From positions 37,452,894 through 37,516,893 of the forward strand of contig NC_090253.1 in assembly GCF_037325665.1 (NCBI RefSeq): a stretch of DNA of 64,000 nt. Reading direction: 5' to 3'. A program made the position numbers and the translations under genes. This document shows, piece by piece, positions 35,838 to 46,646 of the stretch (position 1 is its first letter; the number at the start of each line of letters is the position of its first letter). Under the pieces are notes generated by a model. It was not told the origin of the DNA. It ran no database searches and saw only the letters and a list, made by a program, of their open reading frames with translations. The stretch comes from Littorina saxatilis. Taxonomy: Eukaryota > Mollusca > Gastropoda > Littorinimorpha > Littorinidae.

Positions 35838-36205
35838 TTAGAACCTGTACCTGCGGCGAAACCATGGACCGGGCACTTCATTGCTCACTTGCTTTCCCTG
35901 GCCCTGGTTTCCATGCTGGGAATTCTGAGTGTACGGGTTCTGGGTCCCGTACTGGCTATTCTGCTGCGGTTGGTTGTTATTCCCGTACCGGGTGTTGGTT
36001 TGACTTCCCGACTGCAACCCGTCTTGCCCATACTGGCTGCCTTGGCCGAAACTGTCTACGGTACCAGTGGGACCCACGAGTCCTTGACCTTGACCGTATT
36101 GACTTGCTTGTTCTTCTTCCCCTTCCCTCACCGGGCCGAAGCCGCAAGGAGGGGAGACAACCTCAGGCTGGCTGCATCGCTGGTTTTCTTCGTCGTACAC
36201 GGTTC
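35838..36205 (-). CDS. CBM14 gene, exon 4
   Basis: Acceptor CTTTTCAAG then GAACCGTGTACGACG; completes the second CBM14 module (GTVYDEENQRC) and encodes the Q/G/Y/N-rich tail, ending RRRYRF and TAA. Confidence 0.85.
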
Positions 36206-39077
36206 CTTGAAAAGAGGAGAGGAGAGAGGATGTAGATCTATATGACAAATCTCAATCACTCAAGCAGCCAATTATTCAATCAACCAGATCATCCATCTAT
36301 TCATCCATCCATTTAACAGCTTATGAGTACAACATTATTTCAGCCCATTGCATTGTTTTGGTTCATTTACCATCATACCATCCATCTCTCCATCAGTACC
36401 GAAGAAATTCAGACCATTGCATTGTTTTGGTTCATTAACTTATTTTGTTCGTGAAGTTTCACATAAATATATTGCAGTTCTCTTTCTTCGCAATTTTTCG
36501 CCATGTGATTCCTCGCTCTAAAAGTCAAGGACGGCAGTTGAAGTAATCAAACCATTTTCAGAGAAAACAATCTACTTACAGATTGCGTAAATCTATCACA
36601 TTCGGTGGGATATCTATTTGCATAATTAAATGGTGTGCTTATATCTAGACGTGGAACGGTTTACCCACAATCTCAATAAGCAGTCCATGAATACATCCAT
36701 GGTCGGGTCGTGAGCTACTGGTGGAGTCAAAGTCAAGTCTGATACCACCCCACCCCTAGTCCTCCAAAGCCCAACCACCACCGCCAACTGCTGCGGCACA
36801 CATCTCTCCCTATTTCTCAACGGATTTGCGGGTTATCTCATAAAATGACCCTTGAACAAATATCTGGGTCGGAATTCCGAGTACACTTTGTAAAATGTCA
36901 TGTCTCAAATGCACTTGGGAAAATGTCATGTCTCTAATGCACTTGCAAAAATGTCATGACTCCAATGCACTTGGGAAAATGTCATGTCTCTAATGCACTT
37001 GCGAAAATGTCATGACTCAAATGCACTTGGGAAAATGTCATGTCTCAAAATGCACTTGCGAAAATGTCATGTCTCAAAATGCACTTGCAAAAATGTCATG
37101 ACTCGAATGCACTTGAGAAAATGTCATATCTCTAAATGCACTTGAAAAAATTTCATGAATGAAATGCACTTGCAAAAATGTCATGTCTTTAACGCACTCA
37201 CGAAAATATCATGTCTCAAATGCACTCGGAAAAATGGCATGTCTCAAATGCACTCGGAAAAATGGCATGTCTCAAACGCACTTACGAAAATATCATGTCT
37301 CAAATGCACTCGGAAAAATGGCATGTCTCTAAACGCACTGGCAAAAATATCATGTCTCAAATACACTTGGAAAAATGTCATTTCGCAAACTATATCGTAC
37401 CTTCGGAACAGGCCTGGTAACCAAGGAAACGGCCATAGGAGCAGGTAAAGTAGTAGCTGCAGGCTGGCCTGTTGTCAAAGGTGTCGGGCTGGTTGTCAGG
37501 GATGCGGTGACCAGGGCTGTCTATGTACAGGCTGCAGTCAGGAGGGGTGCTTCCGCAAGGATATGGGGCGGTCGCAGGCCTGAAACAAACAACAACAAAA
37601 ATAAAGATACCAAAAATATTTTTAGTGACTGGAAAATATGAGACATATTGACTGAAAATTTCAAATTTAGTGACGGAAAAATATGGGACGAAGACAGAAA
37701 GCGACAAATTTAGCGACTTGTGAATATGAGGTTAGAACACCCGTCAAATTTAGTGACAGTGGAAAGTGTGACATATAGACAGGGAACGCCAAATTTAGTG
37801 ACGGAAAAATGTGGAACAATCACAGAACGGGTCAAATTTAGTCAGTGGCGGGAGAATATGGGACACTGACAGAAAAAAAATCACATTTCGTGACGGGAAA
37901 ATATGGGACAATGACGGAAAATGTCACATTTAGTGACGCAAAAATATTGGGCACTGACAGAGAACGACAGATCTAATGACGGGAGAGTATGGGACACTGA
38001 CAGAAAACGTTACATTTAGTGAAGGAAGAATAATAGGGGCGATGGAGAAGAAAAAAAAAGGTCTATTTTACTGATGGGAGAATACGGAGCACTGACAGAG
38101 AACGTCAATACTGACAGAGAACATCAATACTGTCAGATAACGTCACATTTAATGACGGGAGAATCTGGGACACCAACACCAAGAGAACGGCACATTTTCG
38201 TCATTTAGCAAAGGGAGAAAGTTTAATATAAGGGGCGACGACGGAAAACGTTCAAATTAGTGACGGGATAATTAAACTCCTAACTTAGTGACAGAATTTA
38301 TTTGTTATATGATATACAAGCGACGATGATGCATTCTACTCACTAAAAGCACTATTTTAAGCTTTAATCAATCAATCAATCAATGAGTCTTATATCGCGC
38401 ATATTCCGTGGGTACAGTTCTAGGCGCTCTGCAGTGATGCCGTGTGAGATGAAATTTTATACGGCCAGTAGATTGCAGCCATTTCGGCGCATATTTACCT
38501 TTCACGGCCTATTATTCCAAGTCACACGGGTATAGGTAGACAATTATTAACTGTGCCTAAGCAATTTTGCCAGGAAAGACCCTTTTGTCAATCGTGGGAT
38601 CTTTAACGTGCACACCCAATGTAGTGTACACGGGGGGAGGTTCGGACACCGAAGAGAGTCTGCACACAAAGTTGACTCTGTGAAATAAATTTCTGCCGAA
38701 CCTGGGATCGAACTCACGCTGACAGCGGCCAACTGAATACAAATCCAGCGCGCTACCAACTGAGCTATATCCCCGCCCATACACCACAGGCGCTCTTCTT
38801 CTTCTTCTTCTTCTTCTGCGTTCGTGGGCTGAAACTCCCACGTACACTCGTGTTTTTTTGCACGAGTGGAATTTCACGTGTATGACCGTTTTTTACCCCG
38901 CCATTTAGGCAGCCATACGCCGTTTTCGGAGGAACCACAGGCGCTCAATTCAGAAACTAAAGCACCCAGAAAATAACAACAACAGAGCAACATACAAGCT
39001 TGTGATATACTTACTCAGCGCACTCTTGTCGCGGCAAGCTTCACCATAGACGCTCAGTACAGAAAATAAAGTCACAG

Positions 39078-39118
<41 letters not shown>

Positions 39119-40823
39119 GAGCCACATACACGCAAAGGCAGATAGACAATAGACGAATTTCAAAATTAACTCTGTCGGGTTTGTATGACTTGTGAAAGAG
39201 TGAATATCCTTGCTTTTACTCGGACAAACATTGAATGGGACAATCTGTCTGAAACACGTGGACAGGAAGCACGTGGGAATTTATTTGTCCAACAAATTCG
39301 TGTACACTACATTGGGGTGTGCACGTTAAAGATCCCACGATTGACAAAAGGGTCTTTCCTGGCAAAATTGGTTAGGCATAGATAAAAAAAAAATGTTCAC
39401 CAAAATACCCGTGTGACTTGGAATAATAGGCCGTGAAAAGTAGGATATGCGCCGAAATGGCTGCGATCTGCTGGTCGATGTGAATGCGTGATGTATTGTG
39501 TAAAAAAGATTCCATCTCACACGGCATAAATAGATCCCTGCGCCTTGAGTCCGAGTCTGGAGATACGCGCGCGATATATAAGACTTCATATAAAAAAAAT
39601 ATTCACTCTTCCGCGACCCATACAAAACCAGACAGAGTTATTTCCGAAAATGTATATATTGCTCACTCAGTGCAGCGCTGCTCGGCCCGGTTGTAGACGG
39701 TCCCGTTGACACAGTCCACCTGGGAGTACTGACCGCTCTCACACAGCCCGTAACTGCCGCAGCCCCACCACACCGCGCCCACCGCCACGGAGCAGTCAAA
39801 GTTGACGGCACCCCCGTTCCACGTCCCCGCTACACACACGCCTGCAAGAACACGTACATGTGCCAACCACGGTTGAAATCAGGCAAAGCCAAATCTTAGC
39901 AATTTTGCGGATTTCTTCGAGAACAATAAAAAAACCGAAAAAATGAAATTGCTTTCGAGTGCATGTTATTTTCACCTGTACTTTTCTTTATTTGGTGTTC
40001 AACGTCGTTTTCAACCACGAAGGTTATATCGCGACGGGGAAAGGGGGGAGATGGGATAGAGCCACTTGTCAATTGTTTCTTGTTCACAAAAGCACTAATC
40101 AAAAATTTGCTCCAGGGGCTTGCAACCGTAGTACAACGTATTACCTTACTGGGAGAATGCAAGTTTCCAGTACAAAGAACTTAACATTTCTTACATACTG
40201 CTTGACTAAAATCTTTACAAACATTGACTATATTCTATACAAGAAACACTTAACAAGGGTAAAAAGAGAAACAGAATCCGTTAGTCGCCTCTTACGACAT
40301 GCTGGGGAGCATCGGGTAAATTCTTCCCCCTAACCCGCGGGGGGAATTTTCACCTGTAGATGTGTCTGTAACTAACATCATGTTTTATACTTTAACCCAG
40401 ATGAGAAGGGACACAATAATTATAGTGTTTTTCTGCACATGCACATTTTTTTAATTTATTTTTTTATATTTTTATTTTATTTTATTTTTTTCTTTCACAA
40501 GAGGAGGCTATTCAATGATGCGCTCCTCCCTCACCCCGCCCCCCTCACCCCACCTTTCCCTGGACCCACGGGGTTATTTACTTTCATCAAACTTATTCTT
40601 CCTTGAAACACACCACACAAAAAGGTAACGTTCCAAAGTAAATAACAGCCCAGAAACTAAAGAAGAAAACATGAGGGACAAGGAAGCAAAAGAGAAGAAA
40701 CAAAATTCTGATCTAAAAACATGGGGTCGGAGAGCTAGCGAACAAACAGAGGAAAAGAAGAAGAAAGAAAAAGAACCTGCATGGAAAGAATGAAAACAGA
40801 CAAACGAAGATATGATATATGAA

Positions 40824-40854
<31 letters not shown>

Positions 40855-41773
40855 CACACACAGAGTGCCAAATTATGTATTAAGGGAGAAAAAGAATGAT
40901 AACTAAAATAAAATAGTATGCAACTTGCCCAACGAAGAAACCAGTTATGATAAGGATTCAGGTTTCAAACAGTGTTTGCATCATAAATTAAAAAAAACCC
41001 GTAAACTGAAGATGTCAAGCCATTCTTTCCCATTCGCTCATTAAAAATCATATCCTGAAACTGTGTTTGTGCAACGGCCATTGTTACAAATGCTATTAGT
41101 AGTAAAACAATTAAGCAACATCAAAAATCCAGAAGAAAAAAAACACAAAAGAAGAACATGTAATTTTTTTGCAGCTTTTCTTTGGGCAAGAAAATATTGC
41201 AAAGTTTATATAATTGTTTTAAGACACAGAATCGTAAGAGGACCGGAAGCGGTGTATAAAAGAAAGACAAAAACATTATAAGATGTTTGGTGGCTTGTTG
41301 TCAGACCAGCTTTCTTGTCGGTACGAAGGGAGCATAATTATCGACTTCTGTTTCATCTTTATCGACCGAGACCGAGTTCAGTAAGTTTTTAGTATGTATA
41401 TATGAGCCTTTTCTTTTAAGACTTTTCATCCGATTGCACAGTTTAGCTTCAAATTGACCATGAGTCGTCGCGGTAATTATCAACATTGATTGGGTCTTTG
41501 AGAGTCAATGTTTACAATCGTTGCAAACACGAATCTAAAGCTGCGATGGTTCTACATATCAAACAAACAGTCTGATTGGTCTTTACTTTGACAATCTATT
41601 TTTCACCTGAAGCTCAAACCCATTCACTACTTTGATTTGTTACATAATTATGAACATTGTTTTTTGTTACCCAGCTTGTTCTGAATACAAAAAATCGTGA
41701 AAATGATGACAAAACACATTACAAAAATTACTAAGGACTCACCTATCAAGGCCGAAAAGAATACGGCCAACAT
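35838..41773 (-). CDS. Secreted CBM14 chitin-binding protein gene (whole span)
   Basis: Four exons (31, 175, 179 and 368 nt) join in frame to 251 codons including the stop. Residues 1-16 are a short hydrophobic signal peptide (MLAVFFSALIGVCVAG). Two CBM14/peritrophin-A modules follow: Cys 38, 44, 54, 67 and Cys 109, 115, 126, 139, both ending GTVY-(N/D)-x4-QRC. Cys 77 and 84 precede the second. The tail (about residues 160-240) is rich in Gln, Gly, Tyr and Asn with SQYG repeats. CBM14 domains bind chitin outside cells. The Q/G/Y tail recalls shell-matrix, cuticle or egg-capsule proteins, but the tissue is unknown. A TATA box lies about 90 bp upstream of the ATG. Confidence 0.85.
36206..36880. 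other. Intron 3 of CBM14 gene, proximal part
   Basis: AT-rich intronic DNA with short repeats of CATCCATC type near 36290-36400. No other feature is recognised. Confidence 0.5.
36880..37388. repeat. 28-bp minisatellite in intron 3
   Basis: About 18 units of consensus AAAATGTCATGTCTCAAATG + CACTTGGG, 28 bp apart (for example 36892 and 36920). Plus-strand ORFs across it are repeat artefacts. It abuts exon 3 just beyond the donor at 37395-37400. Confidence 0.9.
37401..37579 (-). CDS. CBM14 gene, exon 3
   Basis: Acceptor TTTGTTTCAG, donor TCCGAAG|GTACGA. Encodes the region with Cys 77, 84, 109, 115 and 126 (ACSYYFTCSYGRFLGYQAC). Confidence 0.88.
37590..38290. repeat. Degenerate minisatellite in intron 2, about 45-bp period
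   Basis: The motif ATTTAGTGACGGAAAAATATGG with GGGACA(C/A)TGACAGAAAACG recurs roughly every 40-50 bp with many changes. No coding potential. Confidence 0.75.
38365..38780 (-). mobile_element. tRNA-derived SINE (family E, long body)
   Basis: Minus-strand head GGGCGGGGATATAGCTCAGT with B box GTGAGTTCGATCCCAGG, then GTGTGCAGACTCTCTTCGGT and the shared module CACGATTGACAAAAGGGTCT, ending near an (ATTG)n tail. Confidence 0.85.
38796..38933 (-). mobile_element. 5'-truncated SINE (family E 3' part)
   Basis: Carries TATGGCTGCCTAAATGGCGG on the minus strand, a small hairpin (CACGAGTG/CACTCGTG) and a GAA-repeat tail. Flanked by the 13-bp target duplication ACCACAGGCGCTC (38783-38795 and 38934-38946). 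Confidence 0.88.
39073..39118. repeat. (CAA)n microsatellite
   Basis: About 15 tandem CAA units in intron 2. Confidence 0.9.
39300..39595 (+). mobile_element. SINE body without tRNA head
   Basis: Plus-strand copy of the headless body at 33845-34141, starting GTGTACACTACATTGGGGTG and ending in GGAGATACGCGCGCG. It confirms that this body spreads without its tRNA head. Confidence 0.7.
39667..39841 (-). CDS. CBM14 gene, exon 2
   Basis: Acceptor GTGTTCTTGCAG, donor CACTGA|GTGAGC. Encodes the end of the signal peptide and the first CBM14 module (CGSYGLCESGQYSQVDC then GTVYNRAEQRC). Confidence 0.88.
39981..40345 (-). mobile_element. Family D retroposon in intron 1
   Basis: About 365 bp. On the minus strand it starts near CCCCCCGCGGGTTAGGGGGA and ends GTTGAACACCAAATAAAGAA. 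Flanked by the 13-bp target duplication ATTTTCACCTGTA (39968-39980 and 40346-40358). No tRNA head and no ORF. Retroposition is inferred from the duplication and A-rich tail. Confidence 0.88.
40440..41735. other. Remainder of intron 1 of CBM14 gene
   Basis: AT-rich DNA with a T-rich stretch at 40440-40495 and a short CA tract at 40825-40860. A 61-codon minus ORF at 41301-41486 has no recognisable domain. Nothing else is seen. Confidence 0.5.
41743..41773 (-). CDS. CBM14 gene, exon 1 (start and signal peptide)
   Basis: 31 nt from ATG at 41773 to donor TTGATAG|GTGAGT. Encodes MLAVFFSALI and the first base of the next codon. A small exon of this kind is common for secreted proteins. Confidence 0.82.
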
Positions 41774-41860
41774 ATTGCTGAGGTAGAATACAACGTTATC
41801 TATCTTCTGATTCCACACCTCCGAGACGACAGTTTCAGTCTTTTTCTCGCAACCCTGCGC

Positions 41861-41867
41861 TTATATA
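41861..41867 (-). promoter_or_regulatory. TATA box of CBM14 gene
   Basis: Minus strand reads GCGTATATAAGCGCAGG. A start of transcription about 30 bp downstream (near 41832-41836) would leave a 5' leader of about 60 nt before the ATG. The transcription start is inferred. Confidence 0.6.
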
Positions 41868-41869
41868 CG

Positions 41870-43003
41870 CCGGGAGAAAAAATATCACCCTCCATTTTTT
41901 GCCCTCTACATGCTGCGAATTCCAAGGAATGTCTAGCTTATTAACGAAGGAAGGATCGCCTGGAAGGAGGGTCGTTATTGCGAATAACTGCATGAAGGGT
42001 TCTAAATGTCAACCTGTTTTTTGGCGCTGCTCTAATCTGTCCCAGGATCCGAGTCGATACAGGCACTGAAGTATCGGGCAAGTTCTTCTCAGACACGAAC
42101 CGAAGGTGTCCGTTCGCGACACACCTTGCGCGAACTCACGCGCGGAGTAATCCCCGGACAAATAGTGCGCGCTAGTCTGCGCGGCATAACTCAAATGTTG
42201 AAACAGGAGTGCACTGTTCACCTTGGGAGTTCGAAGTGTGGTGCAAAGCGTTGTTTTTTAAGGCAGCTTTGGAGGTGTGAACTTTTCGTCAGTGTCCGAG
42301 CCAGTACTGCCTTGGATCGGTTTTCAGAAAACTGAGGCATGAAGTCTTTCTGATCACGAAGTTGGACAACACTGTTTTTTTGTGTTATTTTTGTCCAAAA
42401 TAAAGAACTGCTACTGTCTTTTTGTTTCTGTCTTTTTTCCCCTTTCCTTTCTTTTTATTTCTTTTTTTACAACGTCATTTCTTTTGTTTCGTTTTTATAG
42501 TCGCCCTTGCCTTCTTCATTGTCTCACTCTTCACTTTTGTCCCGTCCTGTTTCAGTCATCGGTCTCTTCCAAATGCTGTAAAGGACACACACACTCACTC
42601 GGTGGTTCAGATATATATTGCGTACTATTAGTGACAATCATCTGGCGACATTGTCAGTGCTCTGTATTGTGTAAGCGGCTCTGTTGTGAAAGCACTATTT
42701 TTGGTCATAAAACTTAACCATCAGCAATCCATTTTAACTTTTGCTTGATTCTCGAGATATTTTAAGAATAGTTTCACCATCGGCGCAACGTGTAGCAGGT
42801 TTCTTGGAATCGAAGGGTACTTTCTGTCGAAGTGAGTTCTTTTGACAAAATTGGACAGCCTTGTCTATACCATTAAATGATAACACTTTAGGGAAAAGTC
42901 CTTGTCGTCTTTTCATTTGGTAGTACTGACAAAACCAAGACTCAACGGTTGGGGAGTTGTTGTTTGGGTGATTGTAGATTTGGAACCGTTACTTTTCGAA
43001 GTG
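41870..43003. other. No recognised gene
   Basis: Upstream region of the CBM14 gene, then T-rich DNA (42400-42520). Short ORFs on both strands lack domains and look like chance. Confidence 0.5.
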
Positions 43004-43233
43004 GATTCACAGCGCGCGGCGCGTTGTGCAGCGTTGCGATTTACAACGCGCGGCGCTACGAGGAGCGCTGCGATTCACGACGCGCGATGTATTCTGCCGA
43101 TACATTTCCTTCACAATCGCAAAGTTTACAACAGCTACATCTATCTGATCTTTTTGAGAAACGAAAAACAGAGCTCCATTCTCTCTCTCTCTCACTCTTT
43201 CAACTGAATTCCCAATATATCGCTGCGCCGAAA

Positions 43234-43453
43234 AACAATCCTTCTCATTGCGGTCAATCAGTGCGCATGCGCCAATCTTGGACTTACAAAATGCGACCCT
43301 TTGACCGATCGAACCATGGGTTAGGGTTCGGGTTAGGGTTAGGATTAGGGTTAGGATTAGGGTAAGGGTAAGGGTTAGGGTTAGGTTGTTCACGACCTGA
43401 TTAATCTCCCCATGTTAGAGCATGCGCAGTTGACCGCAATGAGAAGGATTGTT
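43234..43453. mobile_element. 220-bp MITE with telomere-like core
   Basis: Perfect 24-bp terminal inverted repeats (from AACAATCCTTCTCATTGCGG; inverse ending at 43453), with imperfect extension through GCGCATGC. The core is the TTAGGG tract at 43318-43386. Confidence 0.7.
43318..43386 (+). repeat. Interstitial telomere-like repeats (TTAGGG)n
   Basis: About eleven hexamers of GGTTAGGGTTAGGATTAGGG type with single-base variants. TTAGGG is the usual molluscan telomere unit; degeneracy and location show this is an internal tract. Confidence 0.9.
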
Positions 43454-43943
43454 CAGGCAGAGTTTTCAGTTCGTGACACCGGCCTTGAATACTTGGCAGT
43501 CATATCACTACATGTCATTGCATGGTTTCTACTATATGGAAAGGAGCTGAGTTTTTAAACTGGGATGACGTTTTTAAACAATTATCCGAGTACAGTGCCG
43601 CGGAACTGTTAATCGGTGTCACACCAGTTAACACTTCAGCAGCCATTTTGGAATTCACGCATGCGCAGATCGTTTTTTCAGTGGTTTTTTTCCTGGTTGA
43701 TTTGAACGCGTATATTCAGTCTGCAGAAAGTGCAATTTTGTAGTCTTGCGGCCCTGAAGTTGCTTTTGAGTGTCCGGGAAAGAAAGAATGTTGCTGATAA
43801 TCATGCATGTACAAAAATAAAGCTGCGCTGGTGAGAGCAATAGCCGCGCTCTGGGAATCGCTGCGCTGCACAACGCGCCGCGCTCTGTGAATCGCCGCGC
43901 TGCACAGCGCGCCGCGCTCTGTGAATCGCTTGCCGTTACTTTT

Positions 43944-44425
43944 TTCTGTTGTGAAACCATCACTAACAAAACTTAAGAAAACTTCAGTGCTTTCAGAAGT
44001 GGATTAAACTAGAAGTAGTTATCATTCGCTTGTGGTGCTTTTAAATGAAAGTTCTAAATGTCAACATACAAGTAAATCTGACTTCAAACAATGTAAATCG
44101 AAGCTTCCACGCGCTTTCTTTACATTTAAAGGGTGCCGCGCTTTTTGTGTGAAAAAAAGTTATATATATATATATATATATTTGCAAGCCAAAACTGGAT
44201 ACATATGGGTTTTTTTCTCCATCATTTCTGCTTGGTTCTTGGGGTAAATTAGAAAATAGTTAGTGATCAAACGTTGCAATAGATACTGACGTCAAAGCAA
44301 TTGTATTGCATGTCTGAAGAGCAATCTAGCCCCTGTATTCTAGCAACGGTTTCGAGTTTATTTTTCACAGTTTATGCATGGTGCATATTTAAAAACTTCT
44401 TTTCAGCAAATTGGAAACAAGAAGG
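43944..44425. other. No recognised gene; (TA)n at about 44160-44181
   Basis: AT-rich sequence with a short TA microsatellite. No repeat family or coding segment identified. Confidence 0.5.
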
Positions 44426-45246
44426 GCAAAGCCCATACGACTCACATGCTTGACCTTGACCTTTACATGACCTTGACCTTCAGCTAAACCTAGCAATGAC
44501 ATCATACACTAAGAACTGCTTTACACATTTTTCCTACCAAAATACATGTGACCTTGACCCAAGGTCAAGGTCATCCAAGGTCATCCAAGGTCATGCAACA
44601 CAAAGCTGTTAATTCAAGACATAGGAAGTACAATGGTGCTTATTGGCTCTTTCTACCATGAGATATGGTCACTTTTAGTGGTTCACTACCTTATTTTGGT
44701 CACATTTCATAAGGGTCAAAGTGACCTTGACCTTGATCATATGTGACCAAATGTGTCTCATGATGAAAGCATAACATGTGCCCCACATAATTTTTAAGTT
44801 TGAAACAGTTATCTTCCATAGTTCAGGGTCAAGGTCACTTCAAAATATGTATACAATCCAACTTTGAAGAGCTCCTGTGACCTTGACCTTGAAGCAAGGT
44901 AAACCAAACTGGTATCAAAAGATGGGGCTTACTTTGCCCTATATATCATATATAGGTGAGGTATTAAATCTCAAAAACTTCAGAGAAAATGGGAAAAATG
45001 TGAAAAATAGCTGTTTTTTAGACAACATTTATGGCCCCTGCGACCTTGACCTTGAAGCAAGGTCAAGATGCTATGTATGTTTTTTGGGGCCTTGTCATCA
45101 TACACCATCTTGCCAAATTTGGTACTGATAGACTGAATAGTGTCCAAGAAATACCCAACGTTAAAGTTTTCCGGACGGACGCCGGGACGGACGGACGGAC
45201 GACTCGGGTAAGTACATAGACTCACTTTTGCTTCGCATGTGAGTCA
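44426..45246. mobile_element. Element packed with TGACCTTGA motifs
   Basis: The ends carry ACTCACATGC (about 44440) and its inverse GCATGTGAGT (about 45235). Inside, TGACCTTGACC and its inverse recur more than a dozen times, often as adjacent pairs, with a terminal (GGAC)n run near 45175-45200. The ORF at 44877-45128 is incidental. Classification unknown. Confidence 0.6.
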
Positions 45247-45344
45247 AAAAGCAGCGTAAGCATTCATGTTTGGATTGTCCCGTCCAGTTATAACTTCTTG
45301 CAGTGAATTGGTGGGTTTTTTGTGTGTGTTTTTTTGTTTTTTTT

Positions 45345-45370
45345 GGGGGGGGGGGGGGGGGGGGGGGGGG
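45345..45370 (+). repeat. Run of 26 G
   Basis: Uninterrupted G tract preceded by a T-rich tract. Confidence 0.9.
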
Positions 45371-45379
45371 AGGGACTCT

Positions 45380-46264
45380 GGGGTAAGTGTTCTTTCGAAA
45401 TAGTGCTGTGCGCCAAACATGTTTGGGCCAGCAGAATGTGAAGACGTGTTTCGTGTCAGGATTTTTCTCTTTGCTGTGGTTGAATGGTGTGTGCTTACTT
45501 TTGCTGTCGAGAATACATTTTATCTACGTGTTGCACATACGGTACAAATTAAAAGACGGTCACATTCATAAATGCAGTCGGTCAAGGTGAAACATTTCTG
45601 TACGTAGGTACATATGAAACTGAGAACTATTGTGACTATTAAGGTTGGAAAATCCCTCAGTTCTCACAAAAGCTAAGGCTTGAATTATTTTCTTCGTGCG
45701 AGCACACGCATATGTGTGACCACGTTGTGACTTTGTTCGCCTGGATTGATAAATGTGCACACACACACACACACACACACACACTTTGTATTTTTAACCC
45801 AAGTTTATTCTTCCCACAAAAAACATTTTGCAGAAGAAAAATCACAGATAAAATCCCAAAGAAAGGCAGTTGACATCTGACATCAAAATCTATTTACATT
45901 CATAAATAAACAAACATCTCATGATCATTCAAGAAATAGCACAGAAGTAAAAAGGCCTGATGATTTAGTTTGCATAAATAAAGTGTGGTTTATTTCATTG
46001 CTTTGAAATTACAACTGTTCTACAAATGCAATCAAAATTGACAACGGAAATGGTCAATGACTCAACAAAGTATGCACATCCTCAACAGTTCAAGTGATCA
46101 GTTGCTTTTGGTGTTTTTGCTGTATCCGGTACTACTCGTATTTCAGAGTACTGTAATATTTTTTTTTCTAAATTACCAACACCGAAAAATACTAGCCAAA
46201 ACAATTTGCCTGAACAGCAAAACAAACTAATGTTAAAAAACAACTGTCTTACTAGAAATGTTTG
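45380..46264. other. No recognised gene
   Basis: Contains a short CA tract (45757-45783). AT-rich otherwise; no coding segment or repeat recognised. Confidence 0.5.
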
Positions 46265-46276
46265 CACTAATCCTTT

Positions 46277-46646
46277 CTTTCTTTCTTTATTTGGTGTTTA
46301 ACGTCGTTTTCAACCGTTCAAGGTTATATCGTGACAGGGGAAGGGGGGGGGGGGGGGGGGGGGGATGGGATAGAGCCACTTGTTAATTGTTTCTTGTTCA
46401 CAAAAGCACTAATCAAAAAATTGCTCCAGGGGCTTGCAACGTAGTACAATATATGACCTTACTGGGAGAATGCAAGTTTCCAGTACAAAGGACTAAACAT
46501 TTCTTACATACTGCTTGACTAAAATCTTTACAAACATTGACTATATTCTATACAAGAACCACTTAACAAGGGTAAAAGGAGAAACAGAATCCGTTAGTCG
46601 CCTCTTACGACATGCTGGGGAGCATCGGGTAAATTCTGCGGCGGGT
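46277..46646 (-). mobile_element. Family D retroposon
   Basis: Same family as 39981, with a 22-G run at 46343-46364 and an altered 5' end (the CCCGCGGG part is missing). Flanked by the 12-bp target duplication CACTAATCCTTT (46265-46276 and 46647-46658). Confidence 0.9.

Larger units (their letters stand above)
43004..43927. mobile_element. CG-rich inverted-repeat element
   Basis: The left end begins GATTCACAGCGCGCGGCGCG; the right end is a close inverse, ending CGCGCTCTGTGAATC. Both ends carry extra tandem copies of the GC-rich unit (to about 43090 and from about 43850). CCGTTACTTTT occurs outside both ends (42986-42996 and 43933-43943) and may be a target duplication. No transposase is recognised. 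A smaller inverted-repeat element lies inside at 43234-43453. Confidence 0.55.

Noticed and set aside
37155-37448. Plus-strand ORF with repeated Lys/Cys/Ser motif
   Set aside because: It reads a 28-bp minisatellite and overlaps a well-supported exon on the other strand.
41301-41486. 61-codon minus ORF with a Lys-rich segment
   Set aside because: Lies in intron 1 of the CBM14 gene, with no domain or splice support.
44877-45128. Plus ORF across the TGACCTTGA element
   Set aside because: The codons follow the internal repeat; no domain and no start context.
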